From: Elusimicrobia bacterium GWC2_61_19
Lineage (GTDB): Bacteria; Elusimicrobiota; Elusimicrobia; Elusimicrobiales; UBA9959
DNA: 36,224 nt
NCBI GenBank assembly: GCA_001799795.1
Contig: MGUD01000014.1
Span: forward strand, 1 to 36,224
Direction of reading: 5' to 3'
Within the stretch, counting starts at the first letter, position 1; every line of letters begins with the position of its first letter. The position numbers were made by a program, and so were the translations under genes. Below, in pieces: positions 19,547 through 29,026 of this stretch. The notes beneath the pieces were generated by a model. The model had not been told where the DNA came from. It made no database searches and saw only the letters and a program-made list of their open reading frames with translations.

Positions 19547-20280
19547 TTTACCGCCTCCACAAAAATAGCTTCAAGGCCTCCGGGGGCGGCCTCCCACTGG
19601 GCGCGGCTGACGGTCGCGGCAAGGCGGCCCTTAACCATTATCAGGACCCGGCCGGCCAGCTTCTCCACTTCGGAGATGCTGTGGGAAGAGAGGAAAATGG
19701 TGCGGCCTTCCGCGTTCAGCCCGGCCAGCAGGCCGCGGATGTCGTGGATAGCCAGCGGGTCGAGCCCGCTCACCGGCTCGTCGAGGACCAGCAGCTCCGG
19801 CTTGTGCAACAGGGCCTGCGCCAGGCCCAGGCGCTGCAGCATGCCTTTGGAGAATTCCGAAACGCGCTTGCCGGCGTGCGGCTCCAGGCCGGTCCGTTCC
19901 AGCGCTTCCCCGACCCCCAGCGCCAGGGCGGCGCCCGAAAGGCCGGACAGGCGGCCGTAATAAGCCAGCGCTTCCCCCGGCCTCACCTGCGGCGAAAAAT
20001 ACGGCAGCTCCGGCAGGAACCCGACCTTGCCCTTGGCCGCGCCTTCGGAAGGGGCGTGTCCGAACACCTTTACCCGGCCGGCGGTGGGGAAAAGCAGGCC
20101 GGTCAGCAGCTTCATAATGGTGGTCTTGCCGGCCCCGTTGAGGCCCAGCAGGCCGGTAACTTCACCGGCCGGGATGTCGAAAGAAAGGTCTTTTACGGCG
20201 GTAGTATACCTGGCCCCCAGGAAACCGGGGCGGCGGTAGGTCTTTTCTACCCCTGAGAAGGAAACGGCGGTCGCGCTCAT
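19543..20280 (-). CDS. ABC-2 type transporter ATP-binding protein
   Basis: GLLGLNGAGKTTIMKLLTG...FSKGMLQRLGLAQALLHKPELLVLDEPVSGLDP. Confidence 0.94.
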   Translation of the reverse strand: MSATAVSFSGVEKTYRRPGFLGARYTTAVKDLSFDIPAGEVTGLLGLNGAGKTTIMKLLTGLLFPTAGRVKVFGHAPSEGAAKGKVGFLPELPYFSPQVRPGEALAYYGRLSGLSGAALALGVGEALERTGLEPHAGKRVSEFSKGMLQRLGLAQALLHKPELLVLDEPVSGLDPLAIHDIRGLLAGLNAEGRTIFLSSHSISEVEKLAGRVLIMVKGRLAATVSRAQWEAAPGGLEAIFVEAVK

Positions 20281-22058
20281 CGTATTATCTTTTTCTCCTC
20301 CCGCTTCTGGCGGCGCATTTCATCCTCTATGCGGTCTATCGGGATCTCGCCCAGCCGCAGGAACAGCGTGTGAAAACGGCGCAAATCGAAATATTTCGCC
20401 TCGGTGCGCTGGTAATAGCGGCGCATTTCAAGTATGCGGTCCATCCCCAGCACGTAGCTGAGCCCGTCGGTGGGGGCGAGGGAAAGCTTGAGCACCTCGG
20501 CGTCGGCCTGCACCTTCGTAAGGAAAAGTTTTTCCTGAAAGAAGACCGAGGCCTCAGCCTGCGTCCACTTCTTCTGGTGCAGGGATGCGTCCGCGTAGGC
20601 GCGGGCGGCGCGCAGGGCCCGCACGTAGCAGCGCAGGAACCTGGACCAGTAGGAGGTGTAGTAGCCCATCTCTTCGGCCAGCAGTTCGGAATAACAGGCC
20701 CAGCCGTTGGCCACGACGGGCTGCCGCGAAATACGCCGGATCTTGGATTTATTGGAGGAGGCCTCGTAACTGCGCAGGTGCATGCCCGGCATGATCGCGT
20801 AGGCGGTCAGCAGCTCCACCTGCGCGTAATTGAAGCCGGAGGCAAGGACCTTCTCCCGCGAGGCCTCCGGGGCGGAGTCGGGCGGCAGCAGTACGAAAAG
20901 CTCGGAAATGCGGGTGTCGTCCAGGGAAAAGGAGGGGGCGTAGTAGACGTAAGGCAGCACGGCGGCCATGAACCCCGGCATGCGCTTTATCAGCAGGCGA
21001 GCCCGGGGAAACTCCACCACCTTATATTCGTCGAAGTGCTGGTAGGCGCGGTCCATCTCGTCCTGAAAGGCCTTCAGGACCTCGGCCGCGGGAGGGTGCT
21101 CTTTGGGCAGCTTCTCCAGCACGCCTTTCCAGCCCTTATCCGAGGCCAGGATGCTGTCTATATTGCGGGCTTCGGCCTCCAGGTCCTTCATCGACTTTTT
21201 AAAGGTTTTTTTAGAGTAGCTCAGCGCCGAGCCCGGGGTCATGTCCAGCCCGTGCTGGCGTTCCAGGTAGAAGCCGTAGGCGTACTCGCCCACCCGGGGA
21301 TCCCCGTCTGAGTTGGGCAGGATATCCTTCTCCAGAAATGCCGCGTAGCGCGCGAGGGCCGCCTTCACTTTGCCCATCGTCTCGTCGACCTGGCCCTTGA
21401 GCACGGGATCATAGCGGGTGTAGCCGCGGAAGACCGGCACAAAATCGGACACATAGTTCAGCGCGTCGTTGGCCTGTTTGATAGCCTGCCGGGTCCAGGC
21501 TTCGGGGGGGTGTGAAAGATTGCGCTCGGCCTGCTCCAGTACGCCGGGGAAAGCCTTAAGGCGGGAGATGGCGTTCGAAGACCTGGTATTATAATCCTCG
21601 TAATCCTTGTTCATCATCTGGTAAACCAGGAAAAGCGGTTCCAGGTAGGACTGCGGCCGCCTGGCCAGCAGGTTCTGTGTCTCCATCTCGTAGACATCGA
21701 CCTCGAGCATGTGGTCCAGCGTCTCGTAGTCCACCTTGAGATCGGGAGGCATAGTATCTTTATGGATCTCTCCAAGTTTGACGCGCAGTCGCTTTACGGC
21801 CTCCAGTTCTTTGGCCACGCGCTCGGGAGTGCGCTGGGTGAGGGCGTAGTCGGCGCCGTGCAGCCCCAGGCGCGTGGCGCGCTCCGGGTCGTACATCTGG
21901 ATGGTGGCCAGGTATTGGGAAAAGACTTCGCCGAGCTTGGTGTTCTCCAGCGCGCCCTCAAGTTCCTCGGTGGTCAGGGTATCCTCGTAGGCGCAGACCG
22001 GGGCCGCGACGAACAGGCAGGACAGCGCCAGAGATAAGAGGGACATTTTATGGCTCAC
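20277..22058 (-). CDS. Secreted DUF885-family protein with degenerate metal-binding motif
   Basis: DUF885-like architecture; motif position reads [21 protein letters not shown] start at 22058 overlaps lon stop, alternative ATG at 22046 with signal peptide. Confidence 0.8.
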   Translation of the reverse strand: MSHKMSLLSLALSCLFVAAPVCAYEDTLTTEELEGALENTKLGEVFSQYLATIQMYDPERATRLGLHGADYALTQRTPERVAKELEAVKRLRVKLGEIHKDTMPPDLKVDYETLDHMLEVDVYEMETQNLLARRPQSYLEPLFLVYQMMNKDYEDYNTRSSNAISRLKAFPGVLEQAERNLSHPPEAWTRQAIKQANDALNYVSDFVPVFRGYTRYDPVLKGQVDETMGKVKAALARYAAFLEKDILPNSDGDPRVGEYAYGFYLERQHGLDMTPGSALSYSKKTFKKSMKDLEAEARNIDSILASDKGWKGVLEKLPKEHPPAAEVLKAFQDEMDRAYQHFDEYKVVEFPRARLLIKRMPGFMAAVLPYVYYAPSFSLDDTRISELFVLLPPDSAPEASREKVLASGFNYAQVELLTAYAIMPGMHLRSYEASSNKSKIRRISRQPVVANGWACYSELLAEEMGYYTSYWSRFLRCYVRALRAARAYADASLHQKKWTQAEASVFFQEKLFLTKVQADAEVLKLSLAPTDGLSYVLGMDRILEMRRYYQRTEAKYFDLRRFHTLFLRLGEIPIDRIEDEMRRQKREEKKIIR

Positions 22059-24436
22059 TTCCTGATTATAGCCCTTTTCGGCCGTGCCGGTCTTTTACCG
22101 CGGGGGGCCGCCGGCTCCAGCGCGAGCGCCAACACCTCTTCCATCCGCTCGACCGGGTGCAGCTTCATTTTGGCCCGGATCTCCGAGGGGATCTCTTCCA
22201 GCTCCTTCAGGTTGGCCCTGGGAAACAGCACGGTATTTATCTCGTCGCGGAAAGAGGCGATCACCTTTTCTTTCAGGCCGCCTATGGCGAGCACGCGCCC
22301 GGTAAGCGTCAGCTCCCCGGTCATGGAAAGGTTCTGCTTCACGGGCCGCCCCGAGAAGAGGCTGGCCAGCGCCGTCGCTAGCGTGATGCCGGCGGAAGGC
22401 CCGTCCTTGGGGATCGCGCCCTCCGGGATATGCACGTGGAAGTTATGGGTGTTCACGTAAGAGGCGGGGGCGAGTTCACGGGAACGGATGTAGGAGAAAG
22501 CCGCCTGCGCGGACTCTTTCATGACTTCCCCGAGCTTGCCGGTGAGCGTAAGCCCGCCCTTGCCCGGCACGGCCACGGCTTCCACGGCGAGGACCTCGCC
22601 GCCGTTCTCCGTCCAGGCCAGGCCGGTGGCGATGCCCACGGCGTTGTAGGAGGACTTGGTCTCCAGGAACTTGGGGATGCCCAGATAATCGCCGACGTTC
22701 TCGGGCGTGACCTTCACCGTGGTCAGCTTCTCCTCCACTATCCTGCGCGCGGCCCTGCGGCACATGGAGGCGAACTCGCGGTTAAGATTGCGCACGCCGG
22801 CCTCGCGGGTGTAGCCGCGGATGATGGCGTCTATGCCCTTGTCGTCTATCTTGAGGATATTCTCTCTGATCCCGTGGTCCTTCAGCTGGCGGGGGATAAG
22901 GAACTTCTTGGCTATCTCGATCTTCTCGTCGTGGGTGTAGCCGTTGAAGTCTATGATCTCCATGCGGTCGCGCAGGCTCACGGGGATGCCCCACAGGGTA
23001 TTGGCCGTGGCTATGAACATGACCTTGGAGATATCGAAAGGCAGGTCCAGGAAATGGTCGTTGAATTCGGTGTTCTGCTCCGGGTCCAGCACCTCGAGCA
23101 GCGCCGCCGCGGGGTCGCCGCGCCAATCGGTGCCCATCTTGTCGATCTCGTCCATCAGGAAGACGGGGTTGCGGCTCTTGGCCTTCTTCATGCTCTGGAG
23201 GATGCGCCCGGGCATGGAGGCCACGTAGGTGCGCCGGTGCCCGCGGATCTCGGATTCGTCGCGCACGCCGCCCAGCGACATCCGCACGAAATTGCGGCCC
23301 ATCGAACGGGCGATGGAGCGGGCGATGGAGGTCTTGCCCACGCCGGGGGGACCGACGAAACAGAGGATGGGGCCCCTCAGTTTTTCGGTGAGTTTGCAGA
23401 CCGCCAGGTACTCGAGCACGCGCTCTTTGGGCTTCTTCAGGCCGAAATGGTCTTCGTCCAGTATTTTCTTCGCGACGCCGAGGTCTATCTGGTCCTTGGT
23501 CTCGACGTTCCAGGGGAGGGCCGTCAGCCAGTCCAGGTAGGTGCGGCTCACCGTGGACTCGGGGGAGAACGGCATCATCTTGGAAAGCCGCGCCAGTTCC
23601 TTTTCGGCGGCGGCCTCCGCTTCCTTGGGCATCCTGGCGGCTTTTATGCGCTTCTTCAGTTCGTCCACTTCTTTGGAGAAATCGTCCTTCTGGTGGAGCT
23701 CCTTCTGGATGGCCTTCATCTGCTCGTTAAGGTAATACTCCTTCTGCGACTTCTCTATCTGCGTCTTAACGCGCGCGTGGATCTTCTGCTCCACGTCGAG
23801 TATTTCCACTTCCTTGGCCAGGAACTTCACAAGCTTCTCGAGGCGTTCGCGGGGGCTTTCGGTCTCCAGGACCTCCTGCCGGTCGGCCAGGCTGAACATG
23901 GAGTTGGCGGCGATGGTGTCGGCGAGCTTGGCGGGGTCCTCCATCTGCTGCAGGAAGGCGGTCGAATCCAGGGTTATGCGCGTGCTCAGCTTGACGTAGG
24001 CTTCGAAGATCGCCACCGCGTGGCGCATCAGCGCGATGATCTCGGGATTCTTTTCCGCCGACTCCGCCACGTATTCCACCTCGGCCCGGAGATAGGCCTG
24101 GCCCTCGGCCAGGGAGATCTTGCGGACGCGGGCGCGCTTGCGGCCCTCGAGAAAAACGCGCATCGTGCCGTCGGGCATCTTCAGCGACTGGGAAATAGAG
24201 CTGACCACGCCGTAGTCGTAAAGGTCTTCGGGGGCGGGATCGTCCACATTGGGCTTCTTCTGGGCGAGGGCGAGGATGAACTTGCCCGAGGCCAGGCCGG
24301 CCTCGATGGCGGCCACCGACTTGGGCCGGTCCACGGAGAGGGGGAGCGCCATATACGGGAACAGGACGACGTCCCTTATGGCTATAGCGGGCAGAGCCGC
24401 CGGGTAATTGATTTCGGTAGATGGTTTTTCTTGCAT
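22055..24436 (-). CDS. lon: ATP-dependent protease La (Lon)
   Basis: [57 protein letters not shown] Ser protease motif. Confidence 0.97.
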   Translation of the reverse strand: MQEKPSTEINYPAALPAIAIRDVVLFPYMALPLSVDRPKSVAAIEAGLASGKFILALAQKKPNVDDPAPEDLYDYGVVSSISQSLKMPDGTMRVFLEGRKRARVRKISLAEGQAYLRAEVEYVAESAEKNPEIIALMRHAVAIFEAYVKLSTRITLDSTAFLQQMEDPAKLADTIAANSMFSLADRQEVLETESPRERLEKLVKFLAKEVEILDVEQKIHARVKTQIEKSQKEYYLNEQMKAIQKELHQKDDFSKEVDELKKRIKAARMPKEAEAAAEKELARLSKMMPFSPESTVSRTYLDWLTALPWNVETKDQIDLGVAKKILDEDHFGLKKPKERVLEYLAVCKLTEKLRGPILCFVGPPGVGKTSIARSIARSMGRNFVRMSLGGVRDESEIRGHRRTYVASMPGRILQSMKKAKSRNPVFLMDEIDKMGTDWRGDPAAALLEVLDPEQNTEFNDHFLDLPFDISKVMFIATANTLWGIPVSLRDRMEIIDFNGYTHDEKIEIAKKFLIPRQLKDHGIRENILKIDDKGIDAIIRGYTREAGVRNLNREFASMCRRAARRIVEEKLTTVKVTPENVGDYLGIPKFLETKSSYNAVGIATGLAWTENGGEVLAVEAVAVPGKGGLTLTGKLGEVMKESAQAAFSYIRSRELAPASYVNTHNFHVHIPEGAIPKDGPSAGITLATALASLFSGRPVKQNLSMTGELTLTGRVLAIGGLKEKVIASFRDEINTVLFPRANLKELEEIPSEIRAKMKLHPVERMEEVLALALEPAAPRGKRPARPKRAIIRK

Positions 24437-24532
24437 TGTATGGTCCGGCTGTCGGTAGATTGAACCCTGCCCCCTGAAAAAACGCCCGGCGAGCCCCCGC
24501 CCCGGGAAGGGAGGGGGCGCCGCCGCGGCTTA

Positions 24533-25138
24533 TTACTTCTTGCGGTGCTCGAGCACGGAATCGATGATCCCGTAGTCCCGCGCCTCGGCGGCGGAGAGGT
24601 AAAAGTTCCTTTCCATGTCGGCGCGGACCTTGTCGGCGTTCTGGCCGGTATGCTTGGCCATGATATCGATAAGCCGGGTCTTGTTCTCCTGCATTTCGCG
24701 GCTCTCGATCTCGATATCGGTGGCCTGCCCTGTGATGCCGCCGCCCCACATCAGGGGCTGGTGGATCATCACGCGGGAATTAGGCAGCGCGTAGCGCTTG
24801 CCCTTGGAGCCGGCGGCCAGCAGCACGGCGCCGAAGCTCATGGCCATGCCCATGCAGATAGTGGAAATGGGGGCTTTTATGAACTGCATCGTATCGTAGA
24901 CGGCCAGACCCGCGGTCACCATGCCGCCGGGGGAGTTGATGTAAAGGTTGATCTCTTTCTCAGGGTCCTCGGCGTCGAGGTAAAGCAACTGGGCTATTAC
25001 GGTGTTGGCGGATGCCGTGGAAACAGCGCCTTCCGGGTCGCCGAAAAAAATGATCCGGTCTTTAAGCAGGCGCGAAAAGATGTCGTAGGACACCATCGAG
25101 CCCTGATTCCATTTTTCAAGAATTGTTGGTATTATCAT
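24533..25138 (-). CDS. clpP: ATP-dependent Clp protease proteolytic subunit
   Basis: [20 protein letters not shown] (catalytic Ser), MIHQPL (catalytic His); AGGAGG RBS. Confidence 0.96.
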   Translation of the reverse strand: MIIPTILEKWNQGSMVSYDIFSRLLKDRIIFFGDPEGAVSTASANTVIAQLLYLDAEDPEKEINLYINSPGGMVTAGLAVYDTMQFIKAPISTICMGMAMSFGAVLLAAGSKGKRYALPNSRVMIHQPLMWGGGITGQATDIEIESREMQENKTRLIDIMAKHTGQNADKVRADMERNFYLSAAEARDYGIIDSVLEHRKK

Positions 25139-25192
25139 TATTCCTCCTGTCTGAGATGAACCGTGAACGGCGACCGGTTTTCAACACCGACC

Positions 25193-26458
25193 CTAAGCCT
25201 GCTCTTCCTTGATCACTGCCTTTTCCTTGACCAGCGTCATGGTCTTGTTCTCCACCATGGACGCCCGTATGTATTCCTTGCGCTTCTCGAAAAGTTCCCG
25301 GCCCTTGGCCTTCTCCTCTTCGGTATTCAGGCGGGCCATGACCTTTTCCAGTTCGGCGTCCAGTTCGGCGTCGGTGGTCTGGATGTTCTCTTTCTTGGCG
25401 ATGTGGTGCAATATATAGGTAAGGGAGAGGTTGCGTTCCGCCACGGGCCTGAGGCGCTCGATGAGCGATTCATCGGGCATGTGCTGTTCCGCCGGGGCGC
25501 GTTTCTTGAAAAGCTCCAGCAGCTCCTGCGCTTCCTCTTTCACCAGCGTGGGGGGCAGCGTGAGGGGGTTGCTCTTGAGCAGCGCGTCCTCCAGCTGGCC
25601 CAGCATGTCCTTTTCCGTCTTCTCCGAAGCGCCCTGCTCCAGGAGCTTCTTAACGTTGGCCTTCAGTTCCTCCACGGTCTTTACGCCGGCTTCTTTGAGG
25701 AACCCCTCGTCCAGCGCCGGCACGACCTTCTCTTTTATTTCCGTGACCGTCACTTTGAAATGCATTTTCTTGTCGCCGAAGGGGGCGTCGAACTCGCGGG
25801 CCTCGCCCTTTTTGGCGCCGACCACGGCCTCGGCCAGGCCGGCGATGGTCTGCGGGCTGGAGAGGTCCACGATCTCGCCCTTCACGGAACCGTCCGCCAC
25901 CAGGACGCCGTTCTCGAAGGTATCGTAGTCCACTATCACGAAGTGGGTCTTGGCGGCGGCCTGGCCCTCGGCGGCCGGCTTCAGGTAGGCGTTATATTCG
26001 CGCACCTGGTCTATATATTTTTCCACGTCGGCGTCGCTTATCCTGTGCACCTTGCGGGTGGCGGCTATCTTCTCGTAACCCTTGGGCTCGATGGACGGGG
26101 AACACTCGAACTGTATCTCGAAATAAAGCGCCTTGGCGGGCTCGTAGTTGACGTTCCTGAGCAGGGGGGCCACCACGGGATTGAGCTGGGCGCCTTTGAG
26201 TATTTCCGGCAGGGCGGCCTTGGCGGCGAGGTCGAGGACTTCGTCCTTTACCATGGAGGGGAACTGGTCCCTGATCATGGCCAGCGGAACCTTGCCGACG
26301 CGGAAACCGGGCAGGCTCACCACGCTCTGCAGGCGCACCAGGGCTTCCTGCGACGCCGTGCCGAGGGCCTTCGCGTCCACGTTCACCGCGAACACATGCA
26401 CGCAGCCTTCCTGTTTGATTTTTTTAATTTTATCGCCAAAGCCTAAAGTAATGTTCAT
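25193..26458 (-). CDS. tig: Trigger factor
   Basis: Ribosome-binding signature GFRVGKVP; PPIase-like and C-terminal domains; AGGAGAG RBS. Confidence 0.92.
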   Translation of the reverse strand: MNITLGFGDKIKKIKQEGCVHVFAVNVDAKALGTASQEALVRLQSVVSLPGFRVGKVPLAMIRDQFPSMVKDEVLDLAAKAALPEILKGAQLNPVVAPLLRNVNYEPAKALYFEIQFECSPSIEPKGYEKIAATRKVHRISDADVEKYIDQVREYNAYLKPAAEGQAAAKTHFVIVDYDTFENGVLVADGSVKGEIVDLSSPQTIAGLAEAVVGAKKGEAREFDAPFGDKKMHFKVTVTEIKEKVVPALDEGFLKEAGVKTVEELKANVKKLLEQGASEKTEKDMLGQLEDALLKSNPLTLPPTLVKEEAQELLELFKKRAPAEQHMPDESLIERLRPVAERNLSLTYILHHIAKKENIQTTDAELDAELEKVMARLNTEEEKAKGRELFEKRKEYIRASMVENKTMTLVKEKAVIKEEQA

Positions 26459-26553
26459 GATCTCTCCTGTTGTTGTTGTATGGGCGGGAAGGGACTTGAA
26501 CACAGCCGTGTCCGCAGCAGTCCTTTGATAGCCCAGTCCACGCTCACGCCTAA

Positions 26554-26637
26554 TGCCGAGACGGGGACTCGAACCCCGATGGGAATGACCCCACATGGTC
26601 CTAAGCCATGCGCGTCTACCAGTTCCGCCATCTCGGC
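26554..26637 (-). tRNA. tRNA-Leu (anticodon UAG)
   Basis: Minus-strand cloverleaf: acceptor GCCGAGA/TCTCGGC, anticodon loop CUUAGGA, T-loop TTCGAGT; CCA not encoded. Confidence 0.93.
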
Positions 26638-26667
26638 AGATGCGTCTGCCAATTCCGCCATCCCGAC
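26638..26667 (-). pseudogene. 5' fragment of a second tRNA-Leu-like gene
   Basis: gtcgggatggcggaattggcagacgc matches the 5' acceptor + D-arm of a tRNA-Leu, then runs directly into the intact tRNA-Leu. Confidence 0.75.
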
Positions 26668-26697
26668 TTTTAAAAGAGCTACCGCCGCAAAAAAAAT

Positions 26698-26767
26698 GAG
26701 TAATGAGCTTTGAGTATGCCAGGGAGGCTGCGACTTCGCCCTTTTACTCGCCGATTACTCATTACTC
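26698..26767. repeat. 10-bp inverted repeat between the two tRNA genes
   Basis: gagtaatgag (26698-26707) / ctcattactc (26758-26767). Confidence 0.55.
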
Positions 26768-26786
26768 TATACGCAAAAAAAAGAAG

Positions 26787-26858
26787 TGGGCCATACGGGA
26801 TTCGAACCTGTAACCTTACGCTTAAGAGGCGTCTGCTCTACCGTTGAGCTAATGGCCC
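26787..26858 (-). tRNA. tRNA-Lys (anticodon CUU)
   Basis: Minus strand GGGCCATTAGCTCAACGGTAGAGCAGACGCCTCTTAAGCGTAAGGTTACAGGTTCGAATCCCGTATGGCCCA. Confidence 0.92.
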
Positions 26859-26868
26859 GTCGCTATTA

Positions 26869-26896
26869 ATTATACATAAAGATAAAAAAAATTCAA
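26869..26896 (-). promoter_or_regulatory. Promoter for tRNA-Lys
   Basis: Minus strand TTGAAT - 16 nt - TATAAT, ending 10 nt before the tRNA 5' end. Confidence 0.7.
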
Positions 26897-26985
26897 AATA
26901 CTTTCCTTAACTCTGCCGAAAAAAAGACGCGGCGCGCGCGGAACGCTACTTCCCTTTACCCGTGATAATTGCTAAATTTGTCTCT

Positions 26986-29022
26986 ATGATAAAGTGGAAA
27001 ACCGCGCTGCTGGCCCTGCCGCTTTCGCTCGTCCCCGCCCCGCTCCCCGCGCAGGAAGACCTGGCGAAGATCTACGCTGACGCCTCCGCCCAGTGGCTGG
27101 ACGGCCGCCCGGAGGACGCCGCCGGCGCCCTCAAATACGTGATCTACCGTTCCTCCGACCAGGCCCTCAACTCAAGCGCGCTGCGCGACCTGGCCGTGCT
27201 GTGCGCCGAAGCCGGCAATAACGCGGAAGCCCTGGCCTACCTTATGAAGGGGGAGATCATCAGCCCCGAAGATTTTTATATCCAGTTCGAAAAGGGCTGG
27301 AACCTTTTAAGTCTGGAAAAATTCCAGGACGCGAGGGAAGCGTTCGGGAAAGCGTCCACGCTTACGGCCGACCAGGACCTGGCCAGCCAGGCCAGGCTGG
27401 GCCTCGCCATGGCGGAAGCCGAACTGGCCGGGCCGGAGGCGGCCATAGGGGAGCTGCGCTCCGTTTACACCCGCTACCCCTACCTGCTTTCGCCGCTGGC
27501 GCAGCTCATCGGAGAGAATCTGGAGCGCATGAAGAAGCGGCCGCACGCCCTGAATTTCATCAAGGACGCGCTCACCTACGACCCCCGCAATATCCAGGCC
27601 GAGATAGACCTGGCGCAGCTCTACGAGGAGTCCGATTTTCAGATCCCGGCCTGGCAGACCTATTACACGCTTTCCGATCTTGATCCGAAAGAACCCTTTT
27701 TCAGCGACAAAGAAATAAAACTCCGCAAGTACGTAAAAGGAAAGATAGATAATCTCCTTTATTGGGCCCGCATGGCCTGGCCCGCGCACAAAGCCCCGCT
27801 GCCCCAGGACGGCATGAAAGTAAAGGTCGGCCTCTACGCCGACAGGAACGGGGTGCCATCCCTGGTCAAAAGCTTCAGCTTCATCTCCTCGTCTGACTTC
27901 GATATCATCGACGCGCGGCTGGGCCGCATCCTTTCCGGCAAGAGCGGCATGCAATGGACCGTCTCCTATGACGACATGAACCGCGTCTACCAGATACGCG
28001 ACAGCATGGGTTCCACCGCCCACACCACCAATAACAGCGTCCGCATAGTCCCCAAAGTTGCGGGAGGCGTGATCCTTATAAAGAACCCGGAACTGCCGGG
28101 GGCGCACGGGGTGAACCGCGGCGACAAGGAAATAGCCGGCGAGCTTTTGGCCCTGGTCAGGGAAAAAGGGTCCTGGCTGATCAACGAAACCTCGCTTGAG
28201 ACGCTGGTCAGTCCCGTCACGGCGCAGATGGCCGACCGTTCGAAAATGGCGGAGCAGATGAAGGCCCTGGCCGTAACGGCGCGCACGCGCCTCACGCGCC
28301 TGGCCCGCATGCCCTCGCACGAAAGCCGGGAATACCACCTTTGCGATTCGGCCCACTGCCTGGCCTTCGCCGGGCTCCAGGCCGAAAGCGGCGTTTCCGC
28401 GGCGGCGGCGCGCGACACCAAGGGCGAAGTGCTGATGGCCGGCGACGCGCTGGCCCCGGCCGACTTCCACCGCGCCTGCGGCGGCTTTACCCAGAGCGGA
28501 GTGAACGACGGCGGCAGGCCGCTGCCGCGCCTGACCCCTTTCAATTTTTACGCGCATACGCTGAAGGGCCCACCCGACGGCCTGCTGTGCCTGGCCGACG
28601 ACAAGACCGTCAGTTCTGACGTTTACTGGACCCTGCTGCTCAAGCCGAAATGGATAGAGTCCCGCCTGAACCGTATCGCGAAAGTCGGCTACATACGCGC
28701 CATCATCCCGCTGGCCAGACAGGCGGACGGCAGGCTTAAAGCCATGCGCGTGGAAGGCACGGCCGGCAGCGCCGTAGTGGACGGGGCCGACGCCATAGAA
28801 GCGGCGCTGGGCGCCGGCGCGCTGCGGTCCAACCTTTTCAGCATACGCCCGGTCTTCAAGGGCAAATATCCCGCCTTCTTCATCCTGCGCGGCATCGGCA
28901 CGGGTGACGGCAAAGGCCTCTGCGTGCTGGGCGCGCACGGCCTGGCCAAAGCGAAGGGCGCCAAGTACCGCGACATCCTCAGCCACTACTTCCCCTTATA
29001 TAAGGTAAGGAAGGCCCCCTAA
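26986..29022 (+). CDS. Secreted TPR + SpoIID/LytB-like domain protein
   Basis: Signal peptide MIKWKTALLALPLSLVPAPLPAQ; TPR-like N-terminus; MKALAVTARTRL, DTKGEVLMAGDALAPADFHRACGGFT, GLCVLGAHGLAKAKGAKYRDILSHYFP. Confidence 0.82.
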   Translation: MIKWKTALLALPLSLVPAPLPAQEDLAKIYADASAQWLDGRPEDAAGALKYVIYRSSDQALNSSALRDLAVLCAEAGNNAEALAYLMKGEIISPEDFYIQFEKGWNLLSLEKFQDAREAFGKASTLTADQDLASQARLGLAMAEAELAGPEAAIGELRSVYTRYPYLLSPLAQLIGENLERMKKRPHALNFIKDALTYDPRNIQAEIDLAQLYEESDFQIPAWQTYYTLSDLDPKEPFFSDKEIKLRKYVKGKIDNLLYWARMAWPAHKAPLPQDGMKVKVGLYADRNGVPSLVKSFSFISSSDFDIIDARLGRILSGKSGMQWTVSYDDMNRVYQIRDSMGSTAHTTNNSVRIVPKVAGGVILIKNPELPGAHGVNRGDKEIAGELLALVREKGSWLINETSLETLVSPVTAQMADRSKMAEQMKALAVTARTRLTRLARMPSHESREYHLCDSAHCLAFAGLQAESGVSAAAARDTKGEVLMAGDALAPADFHRACGGFTQSGVNDGGRPLPRLTPFNFYAHTLKGPPDGLLCLADDKTVSSDVYWTLLLKPKWIESRLNRIAKVGYIRAIIPLARQADGRLKAMRVEGTAGSAVVDGADAIEAALGAGALRSNLFSIRPVFKGKYPAFFILRGIGTGDGKGLCVLGAHGLAKAKGAKYRDILSHYFPLYKVRKAP

Positions 29023-29026
29023 CCAG

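Noticed and set aside
26459-26596. N-terminal extension of the trigger factor ORF (to 26596)
   Set aside because: Runs into tRNA-Leu; ATG at 26458 has an AGGAGAG RBS and a normal N-terminus.
26455-26661. 68-aa ORF MAELADASAEMAELVDAHGLGPCGVIP...
   Set aside because: Spurious translation of the tRNA-Leu gene and its upstream fragment.
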